Shown here: piece after piece, positions 52,900-61,959 of the stretch | Layout: every line of letters begins with the position of its first letter | How positions within the stretch are numbered: position 1 is the first letter of the stretch | Assembly (NCBI GenBank): GCA_014584395.1 | Contig: JACTMY010000008.1 | Coordinates: 100,336-164,335 of the forward strand | DNA length: 64,000 nt | Reading direction: 5' to 3' | Source: Planctomycetota bacterium | GTDB lineage: Bacteria > Planctomycetota > Planctomycetia > Gemmatales > HRBIN36 | The notes under the pieces: generated by a model | The model's input: the letters and a program-made list of their open reading frames with translations, nothing else | Databases searched by the model: none | What the model was told of the DNA's origin: nothing | Program-made: the position numbers and the translations under genes

Positions 52900-53663
52900 A
52901 GCCGGAAGGGCCGATCGGTCAGCGCCTTATTCGCCATGACGTGGTCGAAAGCACGCAAACCCTGGCCCGGCAAGCGTTGGACCGGGGCGAAGCCGAGGGG
53001 ACGGTGATCCTGGCGGACGTGCAGACGCAAGGCCGGGGGCGGCTCGGCCGACTCTGGCAGGCGCCTGCTGGCAGCAGCTTGCTGCTGTCCATCCTGCTCA
53101 AGCCGCCGCCCGTGTGCGATCGCCCCGTGGTGCTGACCTTGCTCGGCGCGGTCGCCGTGTGCGAAACGATCTTCGCCACTACCCGGCGGCAAGCCACCCT
53201 CAAATGGCCCAACGACGTCTTGATCGCCGGCCGCAAGGTCTGCGGCGTGCTCGTGGAACGCTCCCCGCGGGGGACCGTGATGGGATTGGGGCTGAACGTG
53301 TCGACGCCGGCGGCCTTCTTCGAAGAGCAGGGGCTGACCGGGGCAGGCTCCCTGGCCCTGTTCACCGATCAACCGCTGGACCGTGAAGCCGTGCTGCGGG
53401 ATTTGCTCGACCACCTCAACGCAACGTATGCCGACGCGTGCCGCGGCAACATGGCCGATCTCGAAGCACGTTGGCGTTTCCATTCCGCCTTGCTCGGCCG
53501 GGCCGTGAAGGTCCAAACGCCGACGCAAGCCCTTCAGGGCCGTCTCCTGGACCTGAGCTTCGATCACCTCGTGCTGCAACCTCCCGAGGGCGGCCCGATT
53601 CGCATTCTCCCCGAAGCCGTCCTGCAGCTCGGCGCGACCGATGCCGCCGAATCCTCCGCCTGA
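52896..53663 (+). CDS. birA: Biotin-[acetyl-CoA-carboxylase] ligase
   Basis: The 255-residue protein is the catalytic biotin ligase without the N-terminal helix-turn-helix, so it is not a BirA repressor. Motifs are QTQGRGRLGRLWQ (biotinyl-AMP loop), SILLKPP, LKWPNDVLIAGRKVCGVLVE and MGLGLNVSTP. It attaches biotin to carrier proteins in the cytosol. It is translationally coupled to nadC. Confidence 0.94.
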   Translation: MKPEGPIGQRLIRHDVVESTQTLARQALDRGEAEGTVILADVQTQGRGRLGRLWQAPAGSSLLLSILLKPPPVCDRPVVLTLLGAVAVCETIFATTRRQATLKWPNDVLIAGRKVCGVLVERSPRGTVMGLGLNVSTPAAFFEEQGLTGAGSLALFTDQPLDREAVLRDLLDHLNATYADACRGNMADLEARWRFHSALLGRAVKVQTPTQALQGRLLDLSFDHLVLQPPEGGPIRILPEAVLQLGATDAAESSA

Positions 53664-53831
53664 CGGCCGATTTTCCTTGACCCTCCACCCACGCTCCTTG
53701 ATCATTCATCTGCAAGTTCAAGTAAGTTGGCGACTCGATCCGTGCCCTAGAGTCGGTGAGAGCCTTTGATCCCGCCTTACGTCAGGCGCTCTCACCCGTG
53801 CAGGCCCCCATCATGGAGAAGGATCAAGCTG

Positions 53832-55469
53832 ATGCATTCATGGGCAGTGCGCCTATCCTGTGGCGTCGTCTCGGCCAGCTTGGTCGCCGCGCTCGCCGGC
53901 CTAGCCCCTTTTCGCACACCCGCGATCGAATCCGGCTTGAAACCGTCGCCCGTGAAGCAGGAAGGGGTCGTTCAGCCGAAGCGGTCCGATTGGCCGATGC
54001 TGGGGGGGACGCCCTCGCGCAACATGGTCAATCTCGTGGAGAAAAATCTGCCCGAGCAATGGAACCTTAACACCGGCGAAAACGTGAAGTGGAAGGTTCG
54101 CTTGGGGACGCAATCCTATGGTGGTCCGGTCGTCGCCGGGGGCAAGATTTACATCGGCACGAACAATGTCGTTCCGCGCCATCCGCGCCAATATGCGCCA
54201 TCGGGGATTCCCGGGGATCGTTCATCGCCTCAGGACAAAGGCGTCTTGATGTGTTTTCGCGAAGCGGATGGAGCTTTCCTGTGGCAAGCGGTCCATGACA
54301 AGCTGCCCGCGGGTCTGGTGAACGATTGGCCTGAGCAGGGCATTGCCTCCTCGCCGGTGGTGGAAGGGAATCGGCTCTACTACGTCAGCAATCGTTGCGA
54401 ACTGGTTTGCGCCGACTCGGAAGGTTTCGCCGATGGCAATCAAGGGGTTCAGGATGAAAAATATCGCGACGCCATCGATGCCGATTTCATTTGGACGCTG
54501 GACATGATCAAGGAGCTGGGCGTCTTCCCGCACAACCTGGCTGCCTCTTCGCCCTTGATCTGGGGCGATCTGCTGTTCGTCATCACCGGCAACGGGCATG
54601 ATGAAACGCACAACCATCTGCCCGCGCCGCACGCGCCGAGCTTTATCGCCGTCCACAAAAAAACCGGCCAAGTCGTCTGGAAGGACAACGCTCCAGGCAA
54701 GAACGTCCTGCACGCCCAATGGTCCAGCCCCACTCTGGCCGAGGTCAAAGGGCAGCCGCAGATCATCTTTCCCGGCGGCGATGGTTGGCTGCGCGCCTAT
54801 GAACCCGCCACCGGCACATTGCTCTGGAAGTTCGACGGCAATCCCAAGTCGGCCCAATGGAAGCTCGGCGGCAAGGGCGATCGCAGCGATTTCGTGGCGC
54901 CCGTGGTTTTTCACGAAGGCAAAGTCTATGCGACCATGGGGCAAGATCCTGAGCATGGCGACGGCGTCGGCCGCCTCTGGTGCATCGATCCGAGCCGAGC
55001 CAGTCCCACGAACGTGGATTTGTCGCCCGTCGGGGATCCATTCGATCCGCAGGCGCCCGTCAATCAGAACTCGGGCCTGGTCTGGCATCTGGGCGGTTTG
55101 CGGCCCGGCACCGATCCCGCTGCGCGGGATTATCTCTTTCGCCGATCCCTTTCGTTCTGTGCCATTAAGGATGGACTCTGCTTCGTCGCCGATCTGTCAG
55201 GGTATGTGCACTGCGTGGACGCCCGCTCGGGCCAGCGCTACTGGGAGTACGATGTGTTCGAGAATCTTTGGAGCGCCCCCTTGTGGGCGGATGACAAGAT
55301 TTACGTGGGCGGCGAGGATGGCCGGGTCTTCGTTTTTCAAGCCGGTCGGGCCTGTCGCTTGCTGGCGACGATGGAAATGGATTCGTCCATTCAAGGCACC
55401 ATCGTCGCGGCCAACGGCGTCTTGTACGTCAAAACGAAATCTTACCTCTATGCTCTCGCAAAGCGCTGA
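53832..55469 (+). CDS. Exported PQQ-like beta-propeller protein
   Basis: The 545-residue protein has an N-terminal signal (LSCGVVSASLVAALAGLAPF). Propeller repeats are of the PQQ/BamB type: NVKWKVRLGTQSYGGPVVAG, GKIYIGTNN, GVLMCFREADGAFLWQ, GWLRAYEPATGTLLWKFDG and SGYVHCVDARSGQRYWEY. The fold is an eight-bladed propeller. No PQQ-dependent dehydrogenase active site is evident, so it is likely a binding or scaffold protein. AAGGA precedes ATG 53832. The radical SAM gene follows 56 bases later. Confidence 0.88.
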   Translation: MHSWAVRLSCGVVSASLVAALAGLAPFRTPAIESGLKPSPVKQEGVVQPKRSDWPMLGGTPSRNMVNLVEKNLPEQWNLNTGENVKWKVRLGTQSYGGPVVAGGKIYIGTNNVVPRHPRQYAPSGIPGDRSSPQDKGVLMCFREADGAFLWQAVHDKLPAGLVNDWPEQGIASSPVVEGNRLYYVSNRCELVCADSEGFADGNQGVQDEKYRDAIDADFIWTLDMIKELGVFPHNLAASSPLIWGDLLFVITGNGHDETHNHLPAPHAPSFIAVHKKTGQVVWKDNAPGKNVLHAQWSSPTLAEVKGQPQIIFPGGDGWLRAYEPATGTLLWKFDGNPKSAQWKLGGKGDRSDFVAPVVFHEGKVYATMGQDPEHGDGVGRLWCIDPSRASPTNVDLSPVGDPFDPQAPVNQNSGLVWHLGGLRPGTDPAARDYLFRRSLSFCAIKDGLCFVADLSGYVHCVDARSGQRYWEYDVFENLWSAPLWADDKIYVGGEDGRVFVFQAGRACRLLATMEMDSSIQGTIVAANGVLYVKTKSYLYALAKR

Positions 55470-55525
55470 GAGTCTTCAGGTTGATCGCTCATGAATGAGG
55501 ATTCCGTGGCACAGGCTGGACCATC

Positions 55526-56713
55526 ATGCCGATCATGCCGACTCCCAAGCCGCGTTTTCTGATGGTCGTCTGGGAGCTGACGCTGAAGTGCAATCTCGCC
55601 TGTTTGCACTGCGGCTCCCGGGCCGGGCATGCCCGCGCCGGCGAATTGACCACGGACGAAGCCCTCCGCGTCGTGCGGCAGCTCGGCCAGCAGAGCGTCC
55701 GCGAAGTGGCCCTCATCGGCGGCGAAGCCTACCTGCGGCCCGATTGGGACGTCATTGCGCGGGCCGTCACGGACCAGGGCATCTATTGTTCCATGGTGAC
55801 CGGCGGGCGCGGGTTCGATGCCGACCTGGCCCGCCGCGCCAAGGCCGCGGGCGTGGTCAACGTCGCCGTCTCCATCGATGGCTTGGAGGAGGCGCACGAT
55901 CGGCAGCGGGGCGTGCCGGGCAGCTTTCGATCCGCTTGCCAAACCCTGCGGCACTTGCGGCAAGCGGGCCTCCAGGCGTCGGTCAATACGCAAATCAATC
56001 GCCTGTCCATGCCCGAATTGGAGCCGCTCCTGGACCGCCTGCTGGCCGAGGACATCTGGGCCTGGGGCGTGCAACTGACCGTGGCCATGGGCCGCGCCGC
56101 CGACCATCCGGACTGGCTGTTGCAGCCGTACGAATTGCTCGATCTCTTTCCTCGGCTCGCGCGGATGAAAGAGCGCTGCGATCAGGCGCGGGTGCAATTT
56201 ACCCCGGGCAACAACATCGGCTACTTCGGCCCCTATGAAGCGCTGTTGCGCGGGAGCCAGGCGCCGGGAGCGCATTGGGATGGCTGCCAAGCGGGCGAGC
56301 GCACCTTGGGCATCGAAGCCGACGGCACGCTCAAGGGCTGCCCATCGCTGCCCACGGCTCCCTACGCCGGCGGCAACCTGCGCGATCGGCCTCTCAGCGA
56401 GCTGCTCCGCACCACGCCGCTCCGCGTCATACAGGAGCGGAGCCGGGACGACCTGTGGGGTTATTGCCATGACTGCTATTACGCCCAGGTGTGCCGCGGC
56501 GGCTGCACCTGGACGAGCCACGTGTTGTTCGGTCGGCCTGGCAACAATCCCTATTGCCATTACCGCGCCTTGCAGCGGCACCAGGCGGGGCAGCGCGAAC
56601 GCCTGGTCCTGGCGGAAGCCGCCCCGGGCGCTCCCTTCGATCATGGCCGCTTTGACATCGTCCTCGAACCCTTGCCTTTCGCAGAGGTGAACCATGTCCC
56701 CGAACGAAAATGA
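55526..56713 (+). CDS. Radical SAM/SPASM enzyme, probable peptide-modifying maturase
   Basis: The 395-residue protein has the radical SAM cluster motif CxxxCxxC (Cys22, Cys26, Cys29: CNLACLHC) followed by IGGEAYLRPDWD (the GGE motif). The C-terminus has a complete SPASM pattern: Cys254-x12-G-x4-Cys272, then Cys314-x2-Cys317-x5-Cys323-x3-Cys327, and Cys344. SPASM enzymes carry two auxiliary Fe-S clusters and commonly modify ribosomal peptides or protein side chains. The gene overlaps the next gene, which encodes a protein with three RxMYGPxx(F/Y) repeats, by 20 bases. That protein is the obvious candidate substrate. The subfamily is not one I can name. Confidence 0.9.
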   Translation: MPIMPTPKPRFLMVVWELTLKCNLACLHCGSRAGHARAGELTTDEALRVVRQLGQQSVREVALIGGEAYLRPDWDVIARAVTDQGIYCSMVTGGRGFDADLARRAKAAGVVNVAVSIDGLEEAHDRQRGVPGSFRSACQTLRHLRQAGLQASVNTQINRLSMPELEPLLDRLLAEDIWAWGVQLTVAMGRAADHPDWLLQPYELLDLFPRLARMKERCDQARVQFTPGNNIGYFGPYEALLRGSQAPGAHWDGCQAGERTLGIEADGTLKGCPSLPTAPYAGGNLRDRPLSELLRTTPLRVIQERSRDDLWGYCHDCYYAQVCRGGCTWTSHVLFGRPGNNPYCHYRALQRHQAGQRERLVLAEAAPGAPFDHGRFDIVLEPLPFAEVNHVPERK

Positions 56714-57077
56714 CGCCCTGATTCCCTGCCCCCATTGTCAACAGCACCATTGCGTCGAGGATGCCCAATGCCCCCATTGCGGCGCGGCCCTCAAGCCCGG
56801 CGAGAAAACACCAGGGGATACATCGTATGAGATGCGGGTGATGTACGGTCCCGCTATGTTTGATAACGAAGAATCTCAGCAGCGTGAAATGTACGGTCCG
56901 GCGCCGTTCCAAGAGGAAAAACCTGCCGTAAGGCGCGAATTTCATCGCGTCATGTACGGGCCTTCGCCCTATGCGGTCGTGGTGCCCGGGCCATCCCTCA
57001 TGAAACGAGTCTTGTTCCTGCTGGCCCTGTGCGGCCTGGCGGCTCTGGTCTATCTGCTCTGGAGTTGGGTAGTTTAG
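56694..57077 (+). CDS. Zinc-ribbon protein with three MYGP repeats and a C-terminal anchor, candidate maturase substrate
   Basis: The 127-residue product has an N-terminal zinc ribbon (C12PHC15 and C26PHC29), then three spaced repeats: RVMYGPAMF (residues 48-56), REMYGPAPF (64-72) and RVMYGPSPY (85-93). It ends in one membrane helix (RVLFLLALCGLAALVYLLW, 105-123). The consensus is RxMYGP(A/S)x(F/Y), with acidic or Pro-rich linkers between. GAGGTG lies before the ATG, and the first 20 bases lie inside the radical SAM gene. A conserved aromatic/Met/Gly/Pro repeat next to a SPASM enzyme suggests a multi-core peptide or a modified membrane protein. The zinc ribbon could act as recognition leader. 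Function is inference. Confidence 0.75.
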   Translation: MSPNENDALIPCPHCQQHHCVEDAQCPHCGAALKPGEKTPGDTSYEMRVMYGPAMFDNEESQQREMYGPAPFQEEKPAVRREFHRVMYGPSPYAVVVPGPSLMKRVLFLLALCGLAALVYLLWSWVV

Positions 57078-57209
57078 ATGGTCATCGAGCCGGTCCCCCT
57101 TTTCGCTGGCATCGGATCACGGCAGGGGATAGGGTTGATAAGTAAGGCAAACGATCCGCCACGCTCCCTGCCCGCAAGCGGCAGCGACCAGGATTAAGAG
57201 AGGGACGAA

Positions 57210-57614
57210 ATGAATGAGATGAACCAAGGGCAACTGCCGTCGCCGCGCCACCGCCAGATTCGCGCCGTCCTCCGCGTGGGCGGTCCCATCCTCGTCGTCT
57301 TGGGAATCCTGATGACCATCATCGGCTTCGCCAGTTTTCTCACCGCGTTTGGCACGCTCGAGTCGCCCCGCTATTTCTGGTGCGCCTTCGTCGGACTGCC
57401 CTTGATCTTCGTCGGCGGCGTCATGTGCATGTATGGCTACCTGGGAACGCTCTATCGCTATGCGGCCAGCGAAACCGCTCCCGTGGCCAAGGACGTCATC
57501 AACTACATGGGGGAAAACATCCAGCCCGGCGTCAAGGCCGTGACCAAGGCCGTCGTGGAAGGCATCCAGGAAGCCCAGCAAGCCAAGCCCCGCCAGAACG
57601 ACGAAGCGAAATAG
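57210..57614 (+). CDS. Small membrane protein, 134 aa
   Basis: The protein has two membrane segments (VGGPILVVLGILMTIIGF and WCAFVGLPLIFVGGVMCMYG) and a cytoplasmic C-terminal tail, RYAASETAPVAKDVINYMGE and onward, which is amphipathic and helical. AGAGGG precedes the ATG. It follows the MYGP-repeat gene on the same strand by 132 bases and may belong to the same cluster, though a direct link is not shown. Confidence 0.7.
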   Translation: MNEMNQGQLPSPRHRQIRAVLRVGGPILVVLGILMTIIGFASFLTAFGTLESPRYFWCAFVGLPLIFVGGVMCMYGYLGTLYRYAASETAPVAKDVINYMGENIQPGVKAVTKAVVEGIQEAQQAKPRQNDEAK

Positions 57615-57814
57615 GGAAGGGCAGGCCGCGGCGGGCATCGGCCGTCCAGTTCCGCTTGTTCTTTGTAGCCATTTTTGCTATGGGCGCGCTCCCTCGGACC
57701 TGCGCTCTTGTTACAATCGAACGCGTTGTGTGTGCTCTTGCCGGCCATGCCCACCCCGCGATCAAGGGGGGCGGCGCGGTGATTTCGAAGTCTCTTGCAA
57801 AGGAGAATACGCCG

Positions 57815-59119
57815 ATGTTTTGTTGGGCGGCGGGCCTTCTGACTTTGCTCCTGGCGACGCCCGGGATGCAAGATCAGGACAAGCCCAAACCATCGACGCC
57901 CCGAGAGCAATGGCAGGCTCTCGTGACGGAGTTTAACGCCAAGCGATCCGAAGCCATTCGCGGATTGCAATCGACCAAGGGCGAGGAACAGCAGAAGCTG
58001 ATCCGCGCGTATCAAGAATTGGGCAAGACCTTTGCCGCACGGTTTTACCAATTGATGGAGGAGCATCCGCAAGATGCAGTGGCCATGGAAGCCGCCTTCT
58101 GGATCGTCCAGAACGCCGCGGGGAGCCCGGAATTCGACAAGGCCATGGAAAAAGTGAAAAAGGAGATCGACACGCAGCCCGTGAAAGCCCTCGTGGTGCG
58201 CTTGAATCCCATTTTCGGCAACGTGCGCGTGCTGGAGTTGGTGTATCAGCGGGCCTTGAAGGACGAAGCCGACCCGGACGCGCCGGAGTTGCTCGGTTGG
58301 ATCGTGGCGCGCGGCGCTTTTTATCCAGTGGGCCAGAAAGCGATTGACCGCTTGATCGAGAAACACACCGATCATCCCTCGCTGGAAAACGCCAGCCTGG
58401 TTCTGGCGCGCAGCGCATCAGTCAACGCGGAAGCGGCGTTGCGCAAGATTCTGGAAAAAGCCAACAAGCCCGAGATCAAAGCGGCAGCCGCGCTGGGGTT
58501 GGGGCAGATGCTCGCCGCTAAAGCGGATCGCTTAGGCTCCAAGCCCGAGGAAGCCGAGAAAGTGGCCAGCGAAGCCGAAAAGGTGTTCGCCATGGTCATC
58601 GAGGATGCCTCGGCAGGCGCCCAGCGCTACAAAACGTTGGCCGAGAAGGAGCTGAAGGTCTTGCGGACGATTCGCGTCGGCAAGGAAGCTCCCGAAATCA
58701 CCGGCCCCGACCTGGATGGCAAGGAGTTCAAGCTCTCCGACTATCGCGGCAAGGTGGTCCTCCTCGACTTTTGGGGGAATTGGTGAGGGCCCTGCCGGGC
58801 CATGTACCCCCACGAGCGGTCGCTCGTGAAGCGTCTTGCCGACAAGCCTTTTGCCCTCATCGGCGTCAATTCCGACCGCGATCTCAACGAACTCAAAGAA
58901 GTGCTTAACACCGAGCAAATCACCTGGCGTTCCTTCTGGAACGGACCCCAGGGGACGGGCGGCCCCATCTCCGCGGACTGGAACGTGCGCGGCTGGCCGA
59001 CGTTGTTTCTCATCGACCACAAAGGCATCCTGCGCTACAAGTGGGTCGGCAATCCTGGCGATAAAGTGATGGACGAAGCCATCGACAAACTCGTCAAGGA
59101 AGCCGAGGCCGGTAACTGA
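57815..59119 (+). CDS. Redoxin (TlpA-like) selenoprotein candidate, in-frame TGA read as Sec324
   Basis: The frame from ATG 57815 (AAAGGAG upstream) runs through a TGA at 58784-58786 to a stop at 59119, giving 434 residues. It has a signal peptide, a helical N-terminal domain and a TlpA/redoxin domain at about 288-430: EAPEITGPDLDGKEFKLSDY, VVLLDFWGNW, then TGA-GPCRAMYPH, and GWPTLFLIDHKGILRYKWVG. The TGA stands exactly at the first Cys of the usual CGPC active site, giving UGPC. A hairpin with GGTC loop follows 32 bases later. Downstream sequence is fully conserved-looking, which argues against decay. Without Sec insertion, the gene would encode a 323-residue fragment lacking its active site. 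Sec is inference. Confidence 0.8.
58811..58828 (+). promoter_or_regulatory. Candidate bacterial SECIS hairpin
   Basis: A perfect 7-bp stem, CACGAGC (58811-58817) and GCTCGTG (58822-58828), closes a GGTC tetraloop. The loop starts 32 bases after the last base of TGA 58784-58786. Bacterial SECIS elements are stem-loops shortly downstream of the UGA with G in the first loop positions; the E. coli fdhF loop contains GGUC. The hairpin lies in the coding sequence, as bacterial SECIS must. Confidence 0.65.
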
Positions 59120-59127
59120 TCCTGGTG

Positions 59128-59168
59128 AACCGGAGGGAGCCCTCGCGGCGGAACCCTCCGGTTCTTTT
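59128..59168 (+). terminator. Rho-independent terminator of the selenoprotein candidate gene
   Basis: AACCGGAGGG (59128-59137) pairs perfectly with CCCTCCGGTT (59154-59163), loop of 16 bases, followed by CTTTTT. It lies 8 bases after the stop at 59119, which shows that transcription is expected to continue to this stop and not end near the internal TGA. Confidence 0.85.
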
Positions 59169-59181
59169 TGCCGTTGCCTTC

Positions 59182-60189
59182 ATGAACCGATTTCGACGAA
59201 GCTGGATCGTCTGGATGATCGTGCTCTTGGCGTTGGCCGCGCCCTGGACGTTCTCCGCGCCGGCCGAGGAGCCTCCCCGGGATGCCTTGAGTGATGATCT
59301 GCATCTGACGGCGATCCCCTTGGGGCTGCCCGCCTTTCCCGATCCCCAGGACTGGCCCGTGGCGAAGGACCGCGCCGAATTGGGGCGTCGGCTCTTTTTC
59401 GATCCGCTGCTCTCCGCCGACGGCACCTTGGCCTGCGCGAGTTGCCATCCGCCCGAACGGGGGTTCAGCCATGGCGCTCCCAAGGGCATCAAGGGGCAAG
59501 GGTTGCGCCGCCGGGCGCCGACCTTGTTCAACCGCGCCTACGGCCAAGCCTTTTTTTGGGACGGCCGCGCCGCCTCCCTCGAAGAACAAGCCTTGAAGCC
59601 CATCGAGGATCCTCAAGAACTGGGGTCCACCGTCGCGGAAACCTTGCGGCGCTTGCGGAGCCATCCGGATTATCCGCTGCGGTTTCAAAAAGCCTTTGCC
59701 GACGGCATCACCGCCGCCAACCTGGCGAAGGCCCTGGCTGATTTTCAGCGCGGGCTGCTGCGCGGCAACAGCCCCGTCGATCGCTTTCTCCATGAACACG
59801 ATCACGACGCTCTCACCGCGCCGCAACGCCATGGCATGTGGATCTTTGACAGCAAGGGCCAATGCTGGAAATGCCACCCAGCCCCTCATTACACCGATGA
59901 AAAGTTTCATAACACCGGCGTCAGTTGGGGACGTACACCGCTCGACCTGGGCCGGTATGAAGCGACCCGGCGCGACGCCGACAAAGGCCGCTTCAAAACG
60001 CCAACGCTGCGCGGCGTTCGCTTGACCGCCCCCTACATGCACGACGGCAGCATCAAAACCTTGGAAGAGGTGATCGATTTGTATGACCGGGGAGGCAATC
60101 CGAACCCGCACCTGGACCCGCTGCTGCATCCTCTCAAGCTCAATCCCGAGGAAAAACGCAATCTGGTGGAATTCCTCAAAGTGTTGTGA
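59182..60189 (+). CDS. Di-heme cytochrome c peroxidase family protein
   Basis: The 335-residue protein has a signal peptide (WIVWMIVLLALAAPWTFSAP) and two c-type heme sites, CASCH near residue 81 and CWKCH near residue 230. The patterns LGRRLFFDPLLSADGTLACA, FFWDGRAASLEEQALKPI and LKTPTLRGV-like FKTPTLRGVRLTAPYMHDGS are typical of the CcpA/MauG family. It reduces peroxide or oxidises a partner in the periplasm. The ATG at 59182 lacks a clear ribosome-binding site and follows the terminator closely. Confidence 0.9.
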   Translation: MNRFRRSWIVWMIVLLALAAPWTFSAPAEEPPRDALSDDLHLTAIPLGLPAFPDPQDWPVAKDRAELGRRLFFDPLLSADGTLACASCHPPERGFSHGAPKGIKGQGLRRRAPTLFNRAYGQAFFWDGRAASLEEQALKPIEDPQELGSTVAETLRRLRSHPDYPLRFQKAFADGITAANLAKALADFQRGLLRGNSPVDRFLHEHDHDALTAPQRHGMWIFDSKGQCWKCHPAPHYTDEKFHNTGVSWGRTPLDLGRYEATRRDADKGRFKTPTLRGVRLTAPYMHDGSIKTLEEVIDLYDRGGNPNPHLDPLLHPLKLNPEEKRNLVEFLKVL

Positions 60190-60222
60190 TCCGCCAGGAC
60201 CAGCCGAGATTCATGCCCGTCG

Positions 60223-61959
60223 TTAATCCCCTGGTTTCGCTTCGGGCACCTCGGCCAGCGCCGCTTGACGGATCGCCTTGCTCTTCTCCATCTGCACCAG
60301 GCCGATGATCTTCAGTTTCTTCAAGGCCAGCGGCCGGTCGTCGTCGGGGAAGGGGTCCGTTTTGGCCGTCTTGTCCCAATAGGCGGCCTGCTGCTGGCGA
60401 AAGGCTTCAAGGTCGAGCGTTGCTTCGAAGGTTTGCGCCGGGCCGGGTTTTAGCTCCGATGACTCGAGCGGCAGATGTCGGCGGACCACGTGGACGTGCA
60501 GCCGCTGGCCGTTGCTGCCCTGATACCGCACCCGCTCCTCGACGAGGAAGAGATGCAGCCGGGGCACGTCTGCGTCGCCGCCGTTCAGCGCGCCCTCGAC
60601 TGTCGCCCGCGCCTTGATCTGGTCCTTGTCCCGCTCGACGTGAAGCTGCAGGGTCAAGGGCGCCTTGTCCGCCAGCATCTTGTCCACGGTCCGGCGGAGA
60701 TGGTCGAAGTCGCCCCGAACATCCTCCAGCGCCCCGGAGATGCTGGGATGCTGTTTGCCGTTGATGAAAAAGGCGGGGACGAAATTGATCCCATAAAACA
60801 GCGCCCGCGTTTCCGAGCATTCGCAAGCGATGGGGTTGGCGTCCGGGATGTGGAGATGGTGCTGCATCAGAATGACTTCCGAAGCGGGATAGGTCCGATG
60901 CAGGCCCAGGAACAACAAGCTCGCCGAGACTGATGGGTCGATGATCGCCTGCGGAAGCTGATGGACGCCGTTGAATAATTCCACCACGACGGCCTGGTTC
61001 GCGCCTTCGGGGCGAGGCTCGTGGGGCCGAACCTCAAACGGCAGCGGCGCCTGTTCCTCTTCCTGGTCGAGTTGCTCCTCAAGAGGATCGATGCGGGCTT
61101 GCAGTTCGCTAAGGGGGTCGCTCTTCTGGGCCGCCTTGAGGGCCTGCCGCAGCGTTTTTAGCACGCGAAGCTGGCTGGCGGGGCTGTCCTGGGCGGTAAG
61201 CATTTTCTCCGCCACCTGAGCCTGCATCAGGGCCAAATTGGCATAGCGTTCGGAGCCAAGCAGGATCTGAGCCGTCAGGCGGTAACCCTGCAGCTCCATC
61301 TCCCGGCCGAAGCCGCCCGCCAATTTCAAAACCTGATCGATCCGCGCCTCCACCTCGTCGCTGGAGGGCTTTGTCTCCAAGGCCAGTTCGAGCAACTCCA
61401 GGGCCATGGGCAGGGTGTAGTGGGGCCAGTTCTGATATTTCTTGATCAGGTTCCGCAGGGCCGCCTCCTTCTCCCGAGCCGTGGGCAGGCCGAGCACCTT
61501 GTTGAGGTCCTCCATGGCGGGGTTCATCGTCATGGCTTTGCTGAAGTCGATGTCCCGGGCGTCGGTCTTCTCCATGCGGAGCAGGTCGCGCCGCCCCTTC
61601 ACCTCATAGGAACCCAGCAGTCGATTGGGCCGGGCTTCATTCTTGGGGGCGTACATGACCGCGAGATAGGTCGAATAGGGCGTGACGACCTTGAAGCGGA
61701 GTGCCTGCCCCTCGACCTGCGGATCGATGACCTGCAGCGTCTTGAGGTCGGCCACATTGGCGGCGAGGAAGCGGCCCGTCAGCCGGCCGCCGCGGGCTTC
61801 GATGGCGAGCAGGGCCAGCGTCTGTTCGCGGTCGGGCAACAGGGCGGTGATCCGCCAGGTGCCGGCAAAGGCCGCCTCGGCGGGCCGCTGCGCCGCGGCC
61901 GTCCCCGCCAGCCACCAGAGAAACACGCCGCCGATCAGGACGAGTCCAGCTCGAAGCAT
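60223..61959 (-). CDS. Exported protein with a thioredoxin-like domain lacking CxxC
   Basis: The 578-residue protein has a signal peptide (AGLVLIGGVFLWWLAGTAAA). The N-terminal half is helical and resembles the scaffold of exported thioredoxin-family proteins. Near residue 330 begins a thioredoxin-like fold: VVVELFNGVHQLPQAIIDPS, then FYGINFVPAFFINGKQH (cis-Pro region). In related planctomycete proteins this position usually reads CPPC; here it is QLPQ, so both redox Cys are missing. It is probably not an oxidoreductase. It converges with the cytochrome peroxidase gene. Confidence 0.75.
   Translation of the reverse strand: MLRAGLVLIGGVFLWWLAGTAAAQRPAEAAFAGTWRITALLPDREQTLALLAIEARGGRLTGRFLAANVADLKTLQVIDPQVEGQALRFKVVTPYSTYLAVMYAPKNEARPNRLLGSYEVKGRRDLLRMEKTDARDIDFSKAMTMNPAMEDLNKVLGLPTAREKEAALRNLIKKYQNWPHYTLPMALELLELALETKPSSDEVEARIDQVLKLAGGFGREMELQGYRLTAQILLGSERYANLALMQAQVAEKMLTAQDSPASQLRVLKTLRQALKAAQKSDPLSELQARIDPLEEQLDQEEEQAPLPFEVRPHEPRPEGANQAVVVELFNGVHQLPQAIIDPSVSASLLFLGLHRTYPASEVILMQHHLHIPDANPIACECSETRALFYGINFVPAFFINGKQHPSISGALEDVRGDFDHLRRTVDKMLADKAPLTLQLHVERDKDQIKARATVEGALNGGDADVPRLHLFLVEERVRYQGSNGQRLHVHVVRRHLPLESSELKPGPAQTFEATLDLEAFRQQQAAYWDKTAKTDPFPDDDRPLALKKLKIIGLVQMEKSKAIRQAALAEVPEAKPGD

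Noticed and set aside
58802..59119. A separate small gene starting at ATG 58802
   Set aside because: No ribosome-binding site; it would start in the middle of a redoxin fold and lose the first beta strands. It is better read as the continuation of 57815 through TGA.
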